Below, in pieces: positions 48,301 to 59,827 of a DNA stretch of 64,000 nucleotides. The stretch lies in assembly GCA_020284085.1 (NCBI GenBank), contig JACEVL010000431.1:1-64000 (forward strand), read 5' to 3'. Source of the stretch: Aporrectodea caliginosa. Its lineage: Eukaryota; Annelida; Clitellata; Crassiclitellata; Lumbricidae. Made by a program: the position numbers and the translations under genes. The notes under the pieces are model-generated. The model was not told where the DNA came from, ran no database searches, and worked only from the letters and a program-made list of their open reading frames with translations. Positions within the stretch are counted from its first letter, which is position 1. The number at the start of each line of letters is the position of its first letter.

Positions 48301-50717
48301 TGTTATTAAACCATAAGCCCAAACCATGAGCGCCTCTGAGTAGTTATCTCAAAGGGGCACTATATAAATGTTCGATATGGATGAATGAATAAATGATATT
48401 GTGCTTTAGAGAGGTTCCTAAACTGTGCTTTATAAAAGTCCAGATACATGCACACATATTTAATACAGCACATCTACCTAAAATAATAATTATGTGTCTT
48501 GGCAGGGTTTTAAGTATTATGCATTCTCTGTCCAGGTGCCACCCTGCTGGCAGGTATCCAGAGCCAAAAGGCTCTTATTAACAACACCTCTGAGCACTGG
48601 AACTTACCTGAGATGAGTCTTGGGTAGTTTCTTCAGTGGAAGATTCGTTCTCTCTGTAAAAGAATAAGTGTCGTCTATGTCAATCTGCTGTATTAAAACA
48701 TTGCTCTGTACCATAGGCGTAGCTACAGTGAGCAGTTGCCACCCTGCTTGCATTTTTTCCATACTGAAAGGCTCTTATTGACCCTAACAACCAGGACTTT
48801 TGCCTGAATGGTCTTGTAGTTTCTTCAGTGGAAGATGCCTCCTCTTAAAAGAATAAGTGTCGTCTAAGTCAATCTGCCGTATTAAAACATTTCTCTGTAC
48901 TAAAACATTCTTTAATATCTTCTGTTTTTAAATGTCTCCATTTAGCACAAAGGCCATGATTTCTTAGCAGTTTCAGAAGAGGCTCATCTGCAATCGGAAG
49001 AATCGTCGGCTGGTTTATACTCAACTAAACTCAACTCTTCTACATACAATATCATTTGCTCTAAACAGAAAATCACCTCTTCCGGTCATTTTATAATTTT
49101 TAATTCCTCTTACCCAGCTTCAATGGGAAATTCTGCACTTTGTAAAGAGAGTTATCAAATTACAGCTGTACCATATCGTATAAGAGCATTTAAGAAATGG
49201 GCAAAGCTTAATATGTTAAACATACTTACTCTTGAGTAAGTTCTTCTATGAAGCCTCCAGCACACACTGAACAATTATAATCCTAACAGAAAACAAAAAC
49301 GTTTGTACATTTAAGTCAGTATATTTTACACATAAGTCAATTTACTAAATAAACTTGAACTTAGTAAGTCAAACAATCAATCAAAGAAACTTGATATAGC
49401 GCCCCTTCAAGATATCTACTCAGAAACCCTCCCGGCCAAGCCACGGCTGAAAAGAGTAGCTTTCAGACAGGTATAAAATGCAGGTGAAGAGTTCCTAGGT
49501 AAGTTGGAATAAAGATTGGTGATAACATTCTTCAGACAAAATATGCATGCCTGTATTACGAATACACTTAGACCGAGTTGAATTAATAATGTTCAGACGT
49601 AATTATCGTTCTAATGCCTCAAATTATCTTATTGATAATCTGTAGTGCTTCAACAAGCAAAATTCAGTTATTCAATTACTAAATGCTTCTTGATGCTGCT
49701 GTACCTCCTAGAAACCTCCACTTCCTTGTCCCGTTTTCGCCCTACACCTATTCCACCACTGTGTGGTGTGCCAACTAATAGACATGAGAAACCGCCATGT
49801 CCAACTAATTCACTCTGCAGGCACAAAAGTTATGGGCAAAAGTTACGGATTATACAACATTACTGGTACACTCATTCAGTAAGGGGTCAACCCGAATCCC
49901 CGAAAACGCTGAAAATACACAAAAGCCCGATTTCCCGAAAACAGTTTTCTAGAAAGCGGCCGAGCTATTCAGAGTTAAATTGTAAACATGATATAGACCT
50001 CAGTCTGGCCGGTAAACTTGCGCTTTAGGGGTGATTTTGAAGATTTTCTAATGACCCTAACCCTGACTCTAACCGACCCTCACGACGCTTAAGCCCTAAC
50101 CGACCCTCACGACGCCATTAGCGCTGAACTTCTTCCATTGAACTAGGCTGATTATAATACATACTCCCCTCGAATATGGGTGTCATTATTCGGGACCCCT
50201 AAAGCGCAAGTTTATTGATATTGCATTCACATGTTTATTTGTTAATTATATTCATTCGGGTCTGACTTAGAAAATCAATTTCTGGGATCCGGCCGAAATT
50301 CGTTTCGGGGGGATTCGGTTCGCATCATTCAGGAAGGCACGTCAATTCGTTTAACTTGGGGCGTTAAAGCGCTGTAGATTAGGTAAAATAATTTGGGACG
50401 GTAAGTCGATAACATTGCCTATTAATTTATTTAGGAAATTCAATTTTAATTCCGTCTCTTGTTTTCTGAATTGAAATGACGTTTCGGTTTTAATGTTACG
50501 CAACATCAGGAACGAAGAAGAGGAGAGTGACCGTGCCAGATGTCATGATAAACTAGTATCATCGGATCTTCAAAATTTGACTTCACATGAAAAATCTGAA
50601 CAGCCAAACATTTGCTCCAGTTAATTCGGTACTTACTGTTAAATTAGGGACTACCTCTGCCTCGCATGTGTGGCAGTACCACTTCTTACTAGTTTCGACG
50701 GTTTCGTTGTTCGCCAT
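42347..50717 (-). CDS. RNF115/RNF126-type RING-H2 E3 ubiquitin ligase
   Basis: Nine exons on the minus strand: 50717-50637, 49282-49230, 48653-48608, 47355-47183, 46463-46392, 45521-45446, 44319-44226, 43195-43080 and 42436-42347. All phases agree and give 266 residues; human RNF126 has 311. The N-terminal BCA2-type zinc finger has C15, C18, C31 and C34 (YCHTC, then CSVC) followed by GGFIEEL. The middle holds the family's DYVWSTEGLDNIVTM and GPPPAAKEQVDALP. The RING-H2 is C204, C207, C222, H224, H227, C230, C241, C244, with IVPWL. In vertebrates these ligases act in receptor trafficking and in quality control of mislocalised proteins with BAG6. The C-terminal Ser-rich tail is short. A decayed second copy of exon 3 lies in intron 2. 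Confidence 0.93.
42638..42672 (+). other. Stem-loop of a SINE/LINE 3' tail module
   Basis: Arms TAGCACC and GGTGCTA pair perfectly; AAATAAATG follows. Related stems occur at 46708-46749 and 48329-48361. Confidence 0.6.
43250..44100. other. RNF intron 7; no internal gene seen
   Basis: Contains repeated phrases 'aattcacggc/aattcacagc' between about 43600 and 43880. Nothing coding is apparent. Confidence 0.4.
45045..45433. mobile_element. MITE with 13-bp terminal inverted repeats in RNF intron 6
   Basis: Ends TGACGCCAGGGGT (45045-45057) and ACCCCTGGCGTCA (45421-45433) are perfect inverted repeats around 389 bp. An inner 'aggggtcaaa' echoes the right end. No clear target duplication could be fixed. 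Confidence 0.6.
45640..45930 (+). mobile_element. Small inverted-repeat element with a truncated SAP-like N-terminus
   Basis: Inverted 15-mers CCGTTCATAAACAAA (45683-45697) and its complement (45899-45913) bracket an ATG at 45705. The 37-codon open frame holds WNVDDLKKFITERCHK, which resembles the first helix of a SAP-type motif in element-encoded proteins, and ends at TAA 45818. The flank 45648-45675 matches the complement of 58616-58648. It lies in RNF intron 5, on the strand opposite to the gene. Confidence 0.5.
46708..46749 (+). other. Stem-loop of a SINE/LINE 3' tail module
   Basis: Outer arms TAGCGC and GCGCTA pair. Inner arms GATATCT and AGATATC also pair. 'tataaatt' follows. Confidence 0.6.
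46970..47145 (+). repeat. Tandem repeat, 30-bp unit CACTTTAATCCTACTCTGTT
   Basis: Five to six units of about 30 bp (CTTTAATCCTACTCTGTTTC then AATTAATTCA), less regular at both ends, located in RNF intron 4 just downstream of exon 4. Confidence 0.92.
47500..47612 (-). mobile_element. SINE family C fragment in RNF intron 3
   Basis: The minus strand has 'ttgtggttagcgtgatgg' and 'aggttcaaatcc', the A- and B-box regions of family C. Confidence 0.6.
48538..48905. repeat. Tandem duplication spanning RNF exon 3
   Basis: Block 48538-48715, which contains exon 3, is repeated at 48739-48905. Shared text includes 'aaaggctcttatt', 'gtttcttcagtggaagat' and 'agaataagtgtcgtct'. The second copy is upstream in gene orientation. 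Confidence 0.8.
49915..50340. repeat. Dispersed repeat, second copy
   Basis: Matches 190-390 on both sides of the MITE at 50013-50214. It lies in RNF intron 1. Confidence 0.7.
50013..50214. mobile_element. 202-bp MITE with 20-bp perfect TIRs
   Basis: TAAACTTGCGCTTTAGGGGT (50013-50032) is the exact reverse complement of 50195-50214. The interior has a duplicated 'taaccgaccctcacgacg' (50066 and 50096). The sister repeat near 295 has no insertion at the equivalent point. Confidence 0.85.
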
Positions 50718-52820
50718 TTTTCCATCTTAGAATTTCCATAGATTATATAATACATGGATACAACATCTACGATGCAAACATCCTATCTTAGCCAGTGACG
50801 TCATACGGTGGAGAAAACGCTATCTACGAAGTTTAAATCAACTTCTCGTTAGTAAGTAAGTATATTTTTTATTGCAGAAAATCGTATTTTTAAATTCTAC
50901 ATTTCTAAAACGCTACTTTAAAGCTAAGTGCAGGGCACCAGCTTATTCGTAGGGTCAGAAGGGTTGTCCAGAGATATCGAGTGGAGTTCCGTCCGATTGA
51001 GACCAGAGAGAGGATGTGAGAGGACGTTTTCTATATTTATCTAAATATAGATATCGATGATTGTCTCTCTCATAAATATACGTCGATGGTCTGTCTAGTT
51101 TTCTGAAACAAGGATGATATATTAGATCTCCACTGTGCAGTACACGTGGCGCCTTGCATCCACAAGACCACAACATAACAGGCTTCATTATGCGTAGCCG
51201 TGCTATCAGACACATCGACGTAGGCCTACATATACGTCGATAATCAGACACTATTATCATTGTTCGTACTCACTAGTCACTAGTCATTACAGAAGTCACT
51301 ATTATCAATAATATAGCTTTGGCGGCATTATAATCTTACAGTTCGTCTCACGTGCCCTATTCTTGTAGCATGCTTAAATGGGTCCATCGGGTTAGTAAAG
51401 TTGTGATAGTCGTAATTGTGACGGTATGCTAGATAGCGCATATCAAAATGCCCCCTAAACTTTATCTCGCGTTTCAAGTGATGTGTTAATGATAAAGTTA
51501 AAGCTCTAAATAAATTGTTTGAAGACATCTGCGAATTCCTTGAGACACCTGCTTAGCAACTGTTGCTATAACAAAATGGCGCCCTACTTCTTAGCTTTGG
51601 CTTCAAAGTGCTAACTAATTTTTACGGTTTTATTGTGGATATCGCAGCCATTTGTGACGAATGGGCGTATGTATTAAAATTAATCACCAACCGGTATGCA
51701 TTATTGTATTGTGTTCAGTAATAATAGTCCCAGGTTCGCCGTGTGATCGTTTCACATTAGACAGCATATAGTAGAGCGAATTACATAACATGGGTTTTAG
51801 TTTTATTGAGAAAACTTGTCATCAGCTTTAGAAACACATGTAGTACCTAATACGCTTCAGAAGCCTGTAGGTCCTCCTTGCTTCCACTTTATTGCTCTTA
51901 TAGTGACACGTCCACACTCAGTATATTGCATTGTATTGTAATTAAGTTCCAGTAATCATCCTAGCTATTCAGCAAGACTACGTTGCATGGATTTCTGACA
52001 TATTATGACTTAAAGAGATTGTATTTTTGACCTCGAGTAGCCTTGTTTTGTGCTGTTTCAAAGAACTGTTTAAAAGTATTTTTCCACAGTGCTTGCTTTC
52101 CAGTTATAATTATTTTTCTAGGCTTCCATCAGTCTGCTTCCCTGTTGACTGCTTGCGACGCTTATGTATACTTCGTCAAAGCTCAGATCATTATAATTCG
52201 TAATCAGCTCTTCCGTACTGTATATCCAGTTTTTATTCCCTGTGTTAGCAGTCTTAATGTGCCTGATCTGCAGCTTTATCTAGTATGGTATCCCACTCTG
52301 CTTATATGACTCTCTTTTTTAATTTTTAACCTAGGACAGATTTAGTTAGTTAACTGAGAAGTTTATTTAATTCATTCATTCATTCTTTTGGGAGGTACTT
52401 TAAGGGTGCTATAATTATAGTCAGATACACACATACATACATATGTTATTAAGAGCATCAATCCTCACTTACGGTGTGTTTATGGAAACATTTCTAAATA
52501 CATATACTTCTTTAATCTTTATATTTCTATTCTATTCTATTTATGGACTTATAAAGCGCCTCTCACAGTACAACCTAATCAGACTTCCAGTGCGAAGGGC
52601 CCCTCGAAAAAAGAAAAGTCTTAGAGAACGAGCAGAAACAGTAGTGCCCCCAAATAACATCACAGCACAAGTTTATACGACTTTATACGGTACATAAATT
52701 GGTTATTTATGAGTTTGCATATCTTCATTTCTGTTTCTAGCATTTGGCCTGAATACAGATTCTTAACTACCATGATCTAGGAAAGTACTGGGACAGAGTA
52801 ATCTTTGCCTGAACAACAGA
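50718..52820. promoter_or_regulatory. Divergent intergenic region between RNF and CCDC181-like genes
   Basis: About 2.1 kb between two outward-pointing start codons. Contains the dispersed repeat at 50850-50960, a stretch around 51560-51660 with 'aaaatggcgcc' and low repeat content that could be promoter or 5'UTR sequence, and a 16-bp 'taataatagtcccagg' at 51719-51734. No further gene is recognised. Confidence 0.45.
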
Positions 52821-55800
52821 ATGGAACAGACGCTAAATGAAGAGGAGGAGGATTTTTGGGATTTTAAAGGTAACCGAGAAAAAAGTCCACATTTTGAAGC
52901 AAAGAGCAAAAAAGACGAATTTAATATTAACAACAAAAGGGAAGAAATCAACAATAACGAACAGGAAGAGCTAAAACAACAATCGCACGATCATATCGAA
53001 ACTGATGAGAGAAAGAATGAAGGTGCAGAAGACAGGTCAGTTCGCATTGAGAAGCTAATCAAGAGTCTGGACAAATTAAAACCCACACACCATGATAGAA
53101 ACGAGATTTCTGAGGGCCAGAAAAGTAATGCACATTCAGGTAATGATGAAAGACGTTTTGATTCATTGGCAAATGAAAATCACATCAATTCAGTTGGTGA
53201 TGATCGTTCACGGGATGGAAGCACTGATTCCACAACAGACTCTGATGGATCAGGTAGCGACAGAGAAACACATGGAATAACCTCCAAGGATAAGAAAAGC
53301 AAGAGGGATTTGAAATTGGATGACAGAAAGTCTAAAAGTAATAGCACTGACAAAAAAGCAGCTGATGAAGAAGTTGTTCCTGCACAAGACAGTTGGACCG
53401 AGAGGAGCAACGAGACTGATGAAGCCAAGTCACTGAATGGAAATGAAACCTTCATTGATTATGGTTTTCCCGACGAGGGATCACAATTAACGAGAGACTC
53501 TCCTGTAACAGCTAGTGATCGTTTTGAAGTCCATCCTCCCAAGTCTGGTGCTCCACATCGCAGCAGAAGAAAAACAAGAAAGCCAAATGCTGTTGCCAAA
53601 ACTTCTAAAAGAAGCCACCATGGTGTTAATGGTAACATTAACTTTATAACTGCTTATTATAACTTATTATGAATGTATATCTTAAATAATAATCATTAAC
53701 TGAATGGCTGTATGTTAAGGTAGACTTTTAAAACTGTTTATAAAATTGCATCATTTTTCTTCTATTGATATTGTGATACATTTTTGCTGCTGTTTGCAGT
53801 GTTGTTGTACTGTGTGAGAGTTTGTCTAACACTTATGAGGTTGTTTAATTAGTCTAGTTTATACTGAACAAGTGTGTTCAAGCATGGCTTAAGAGCCACC
53901 TGAAATGTCTTACTGGATTATTGTGTAATGCAATGTTGCTCATTTTATGGACGCAATAGAAATGCAGTTGAACCTGGTTTTTGTTGCACTGCAGAAGTGT
54001 CTGATTAACAGTCTATCTAAATTAAATGTGGAATTGTCTTTTTCGTTCTGCTCCTTGTTTGCCATCATTTGCATTTTTCTTCATGCTCTAAGTATAGTTG
54101 TTTTGATTTCCTTTCAATTTCTTGTTACAGAAGGAGAATTTATTATGCTGAAGTTTCTGATGCCCTATGATATTGCTTTTAAGAATTGAATGCAATTTCA
54201 ACTGACTTGTGTTCTAATGTTAGACAGTGCCAAAAGTAGCTAATGCTGTTCCACTTCTGTTTTGTAGGTCAAGATGTAGATAACCAACAGCCAGTAAAGG
54301 ACAACAATGATCAGGGAGAAAGCTGTGATGAGATCCAGTCTCCAAAGCTCTCCCAAGAGGCAGAATCATCTGGTAAAGAGAACGCGAGCACACCAAAGGC
54401 AACTCAGAAGCGTAGGTCAAGAAACAGAAGAGTGAAGCCGATGAGAAGCAGTTCTCCAGAAGAGTTGGGAAAAGATGGTACAGGTGGAGAAACAGAAGGT
54501 TCTCGATCTCCACCGAGAATGCGGAAGGAACTTCGATCCGGTGACTATGACTGGTCACTGTCAGGGAATGAAGAGGTCAGGGACTGGGTGAAAAAGAAGA
54601 ATCGGATCGCACAAAAACAAAAGGCAGAAGACAGAAGAAAGGAAAGACTTAAGAAGCAAGAAGCTGATGGAATTGGCATGGTTGGAGACCAGGAAAGGAA
54701 GTCGGTAGAATCGTTGCAGAGGAAAAAGAAACCAAAACCAAAACAGCGATCTAGCAGTTGTCCTGGTGATGGTGGAGTCAGCGATCGTGAGGTTCTTCCA
54801 AGGTCAAAGTCTCAGCCGCGAATGTCGAAAGAGCTGAGATCCGGAGGTTTTGATTGGAGCACGTCAAAGAATGAGGAGATCCGTGTGTGGCTGAAGAAGA
54901 AGAAGAGACTTCTTCTGAAACAGCGAGCGGAAGAGAGGAAAAAGGAAAAGATGAAGAAAAAGGAGGAAGAACAAAAACGAAAAGAACATGAAGAGATGTA
55001 TGCAGACTCTTCTGAAAGAGTAAGCGAATGGATGAAACTGAAAAGGAGACAGGAGTACTTGTCGAGGAAGAGGCAGAAGGAAGAACAGATCAAAGTAGAA
55101 AAGGAAAAAGAAAAAGTCATGGTAATTGGAAGGAGATTGAATTATGAACCAGTTCTAACAGAACCGCAAGCTTATGCACCTGAAAAGCAAGAAGAATCCA
55201 CAATAAGAACGGACCAGAAACAAGAGAATGTTCTAAAAGTAGAACCGTTATTGAAACAGAGGGAAAAGCAAAGACGACTTTTGCTAAGCACTGGCCCAAA
55301 GCAACCAATCAACCTAAATAAAACTCTCAACTTGAGAATAGAGTCAGTGAGCAAACACACAGGAAATCAAACACAACAGGGTGCCAATACAATTGAAGAA
55401 ATTACGTTGCAAAATGTAGCAACAGTCACCAGTTTACCTTCCGCCGATAAAAGAAGTAACGTTGTCAAAACACCAGTTAGACGACTTAACGAACCAGTGG
55501 TGTTGCCCAGGCAGTCACCGTCTCCATCAAAAGTTAATGTGCCAACTGGAAATGTTAGGGTTAGTACAGAGCCTGAAAATATCAAGAAAAAGATAACATT
55601 TGACGAGTGGCTGAGTAGAAAGAAGGTTGAAGATGAAAGGAAGAGATTAGCAGAGCAGACGGCAAAAGAACAGGGCAAGAACTTGGAGGAACTCAGTAAG
55701 TCTGTGGAGATAAAGAAGATGAATCTTACCCCAGAAAAGAAAAGTGTACCCACTGGGAGCAGAGAAAACCTTAGCAATAGGGTAATCAGGCCAAAGAGTG

Positions 55801-57005
55801 CTTTAAGACAAGAGAGACAGCCACAGGTAAAACTAGAACAAGAATCAGTGGCAAGTCAACAACAGGAATCAGCAGTGAGTAAACCAAATGAAGCTGATGG
55901 AGCAACTATTGAGGATTTCTCTGATGTGAATAATCAGCTCATGGCAGAGGAATCTGAAAACTCTACAAGGCTTTCAAGGTCGAAAGGAACAAGGTCCAAT
56001 GAGTTGGATAAGATAGCAGCAAGTGAAATGGTGACTGACAAAGTTCCAAATCCGTATATAATCGGGGGAAGCAACATTCCGGCTACCGTGCTTCGTGCAA
56101 AGTCACCCAAACCTAAGGTGGCTGTGAGGCCAACACTACGGTCTGTGAAGTATCAGCAGGGGTCATGGGAAAGGTTCTCTAATTACCTGTGGGATCAGGT
56201 CAACGAAGCAGAGGGTGCAGAACTCACCACTAGTCGGGAAAAACTGCGACTGGAGCCAATGGGAGCAGAAGCCGACAAAATCGAAACAAATTTTGAAAAG
56301 AAATCAGAAAAACTGGAAGATATCTCTACACAAGATGAGAAAGTGGAAGCCAGTGCAGATACTCATGAAGAGTATTTGGAATCCAGGTTGGATAGAAGTT
56401 TGGAACTGAATAGCAGTGAAAATATTGAAGGTGAGATATCAAAAGTGCCTTACAGAGGAAGCCAAGTAAATGATCACCTGCAAGATCTTGAAGCAAGAGG
56501 GAGAAACCGCAGAGAGTTGGAAGACTTACTAAACAAGAATGAAAAGTCGAAGTTGCCTTGCCAAAAAGAGGAAGTCGATGACAACTTCCATGAAAGTGAT
56601 ATGAGAAATTGCAGAGAGGTTGTGGCCTCAGGTTTGTCACACGACAAAGAGGAGAGGCAACTGGTAACCAAGAATGAGAGGGAAAGTAATTCTATCCTGA
56701 CTGTAGAGACAGATGGTGCATTTGGTATGTCAGGTACTCGCAAGGAAAATATTCTTACGATAATTGATGCGGAAGATGAAGAAACTGAAACAGAATTGGA
56801 AGACAAGACAAAAGCAGAACTGAAAACGGATACTAGGAGAGAAATTCGGATGGAATCAAAGTCGGAAGAACATGAGGAGAGACGTGGAACTGAGAAAGAC
56901 AAGAAGCGTGGTACAGCGTTGCCTCATGTACACTTCAGTGACTCAGAAGAGGAGATCGTCAGTGACTTGGAATTTTCTGGATCAAATGCCAGCATTGCCG
57001 ACTAA
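52821..57005 (+). CDS. CCDC181-like coiled-coil protein
   Basis: Two coding exons, 52821-53631 and 54268-57005, joined in phase 1, encode 1182 residues. The product is highly charged. It begins with an acidic segment (NEEEEDFWDF), like the start of CCDC181, and carries several W-L/V/M-x-x-K-K/R motifs in Lys/Glu helices (DWVKKK, VWLKKKK, EWMKLKRR, EWLSRKK), a pattern I associate with CCDC181 and also with MAP9. A segment beginning PRM(R/S)KELRSG is duplicated about 101 residues apart (about 353-402 and 454-505). Vertebrate CCDC181 is a microtubule-binding protein of cilia and sperm flagella, about 509 residues in human, so this one is over twice as long. The start context is good. The assignment rests on motif style, not a full alignment; MAP9-like is the main alternative. 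Confidence 0.7.
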
Positions 57006-57867
57006 CATACCTAACATACCTGCAGTCTTATAAGCAATGTCTGATAACAGGAGACACTATTGTGTCTAGAATCTAGTAGAAGTTCATAAACCTGCCAGAA
57101 TGCCAATATTATTTATTTATTTATTTATTTAATAAGGTAATTTCCATAGCACCACTCCAATAATCATACAGAATAACTCTGTACTAGCCTGATGATAAAT
57201 GTCGGTAAGAACAGAAATATATTATGGCCTTGTTTCTATATGGGTCCTATTAAATATTTCTGAGCAAACTGGCAGCTGCCTGATCATAAGGAGCCAATGC
57301 CAAAACGCTAAAGATACCGGTGAACACTGGAAACAGTACTGTGATATAATAATTACGAATCAGACGGAAATGTCTGGTTCGTTGGCCACACTGACTTTCT
57401 TGATGAGAACGCTGGAACATTTAATCTTTGTCATTGTCTCCTGTTAACAGACATGCTTTTTCAAGAGTTTGAATTTAACTTTCTATAGTGTAAAAAACGT
57501 AATTGCTCAATGAACTAAGTTGACGTTTATTATATGCTACAACCTGTGATGACAGGCTTAGAGTAAGACATTTTATTTTTCTTCACTGCCTCTTAGACAA
57601 TTACATGCTTGACTTGAAAATTAAATAACTTTAATGGCAATTCTGCTAGCCAAATTGTTATATTACAACCATTCACAATACTTCCCATGGTTTGAATGTA
57701 CGTGTGCTTCATCTTATGGGCTTTTGTTTTTGCTTGTGATTTACTTGATTTCTGATGATTCTGCTTTGATGCAATGCTGTGTGCTGTTGAGCAATTTGAA
57801 TGATTTACATTCTCTCACTCTTCACCCTCAATATACCAGTAACTGCAAATATGTTGTCATCATTGGG
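57006..57867. other. 3' flank of the CCDC181-like gene
   Basis: Includes a short (TTTA)n run at 57111-57130. No further gene is seen. Confidence 0.5.
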
Positions 57868-58145
57868 AGGGGTTTACGGTACTGGTAACACTCTGGCACT
57901 AAGAGCAGAATATCAGCACAGACGTGGGATCGCTTCCTCTTACCCTCCCAAATGTCGACTCAGCCTTTCATTCGCCAGATGGCATTGGTAAAATGAGCAG
58001 TAGGACGTGATGGGCGTCTTGCATGGCTGCCAAACAGTTAAATTTGACTCCTGTAATAACTTGTGATCATCCGTTCATAGTTATGAATAACATTGTAATC
58101 ATACTGCGTTCATGTTAGTTTGAAATCATAAACGAAGATTATTAA
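57868..58145 (+). mobile_element. tRNA-derived SINE (family B)
   Basis: Second copy of the 8521-8936 family: 'gtgggatcgcttcc', 'cgtgatgggcgtcttgcatg' and 'aacttgtgatcatccgttc' occur in the same order. The tail is a short ATT run. Confidence 0.8.
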
Positions 58146-58337
58146 ATCATTCTATGAACATGTAAAATAATTGGTCGGTCAGGTTCTATAATTATATAGG
58201 CCTACATGTGCTTGACTGTCAATAAATTTTCCAGCTGTTTGAATATCGTTTGCCTCTTCGTGAACTATAATAATTAATTTGTCATTCTAATAAACACTAA
58301 CATTAATTTTGGCTTGCATGGTGATTTAAAGAATTAT

Positions 58338-58370
58338 CTGGGACTATTATTACGGTAATAATAGTCCCAG
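58338..58370. repeat. Perfect palindromic repeat CTGGGACTATTATTA
   Basis: Two 15-base arms (58338-58352 and 58356-58370) flank a CGG spacer. Single or degenerate copies lie at 51719-51734 and 59261-59283. Confidence 0.85.
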
Positions 58371-58509
58371 GAATTATATACCCAGAAGGCTCTATATAAA
58401 TGACTAGCTGTATAAAATTAATACAGTAGGCCTAGATTTAATACAGTTTAACTGTCAAGTCACTATAGGGAGTCTTCTATAGGCCTATAGTCTATGCACA
58501 AGTAGTAGT

Positions 58510-58742
58510 AATGGGGGACTCTGTAAAAATGGCTGCTATAGGTGGCGCCAGGATGGGATACAGTTTGGCTACTCTAGGTAAAATGTGTGCTCTGTTGTGC
58601 GGTAGGTTTATTTCATAGACATCTTACATTTAATATATGATGTCTATGGTTTATTTACGCTAAAGTTGTATAAAGTTTGACCACATCACATACTGGCGAC
58701 GCCTATCGCCGCTTAAAGGAACTGCTCACAGAGTCCCCCATT
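58510..58742. mobile_element. 233-bp fold-back element
   Basis: Perfect 15-bp ends AATGGGGGACTCTGT (58510-58524) and ACAGAGTCCCCCATT (58728-58742), with further imperfect inverted similarity just inside. It contains a palindromic 'agacatcttacatttaatat' also found at 45648-45675. Confidence 0.6.
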
Positions 58743-59450
58743 TCAGATTAACCTACGACATGTGCACTGATAACAAAGATCATTATAGCGTCGCCCTCGA
58801 TCCTTCATCCACACATGGGACTGGCACTGTCAGAGTACCCCACTATAGCACTATCTGTACACTTACTTTGGCCCATACGGTTTTTATACTGGCAAACCGT
58901 GTACATGTAGGACATTGTAGGCCTACGTAAGGCCTGCATGCATTCCTTCAGTGTATCCGTATTATCCAACGGTGACATAGGTGAGGATTGCCTACTAAAT
59001 TTTTCAAAAATAAAAATTGGGGTAAAAGCTAATGGGCAAATTATTAGACCTACAGTTTCACTGTCAAGTCGGTAGGGAGTGGTCCATGCACAGGTAGTAG
59101 TAGTTTCAGGTTAACGATAATGATAACATCATAACAAAAGTCATTTGCGTCGCCCTCCTTCATCGAAACATACATGTAGGCCTAAGACTGGCACTGTCAC
59201 TGTCAGAGTAGGCCTACGTAACTGGTCAGCAGCTGGAAGGAAAGAAAATATTATGAGAAACCTGGGACTATAATAATCCCAGGAGAAACTATAAGAAAGG
59301 CAAAATGCAGATGAGGAATTAATTTTGTTTAAATAGTTATAAAATTAGCATAAAAATAATCTAGAAGCTTACAAAGGTTTGAGCAGATTAAAAAGTTTAG
59401 AATATTTATATCTTAAAAAGTCAATGAATGAATTTATTAAACCACGTGAC

Positions 59451-59827
59451 CAGTGTGACCACTGCTTGGGATTTTTCCCAAGATCTTGGGATTTTGGGGG
59501 GTCGACTTGGGATCTGGGGATTTTGCAAAGGAATCTTGGGATTTTTTCTAAGGGAATGAATTGGGGTTTTAGCAGTGGAGTAATGAGGGGAGGTGCAAAA
59601 TTGGCCTTGTGAAGAAATTTTGTATAAGAAAAATGACGAGAAAGCAAAAAAAAGGTCATCAGAAATGAAATTTTGGCGGATGTAAAAAAATTTTTTTCTG
59701 AAATTCTTCAAAAACTTTTAACTTTTACCTTTTCAGTAACTTGGGATTTTTTGGGACGCTATTGGGCAATCTTGGGAATTTTCTGGCAAGAGCTTGGGAT
59801 TTCAGAAAATGGAGAGTGGTCACACTG
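59451..59827. mobile_element. hAT-type MITE with 8-bp target duplication
   Basis: Terminal inverted repeats CAGTGTGACCACT (59451-59463) and AGTGGTCACACTG (59815-59827) are perfect and are flanked on both sides by CACGTGAC (59443-59450 and 59828-59835). An 8-bp duplication and CAGTG ends are hAT hallmarks. The interior has about eight CTTGGGATTTT-type motifs and no transposase. Confidence 0.88.

Noticed and set aside
49645..50028. 127-codon plus-strand ORF
   Set aside because: It runs through the dispersed repeat into a MITE end, so it is a chance frame.
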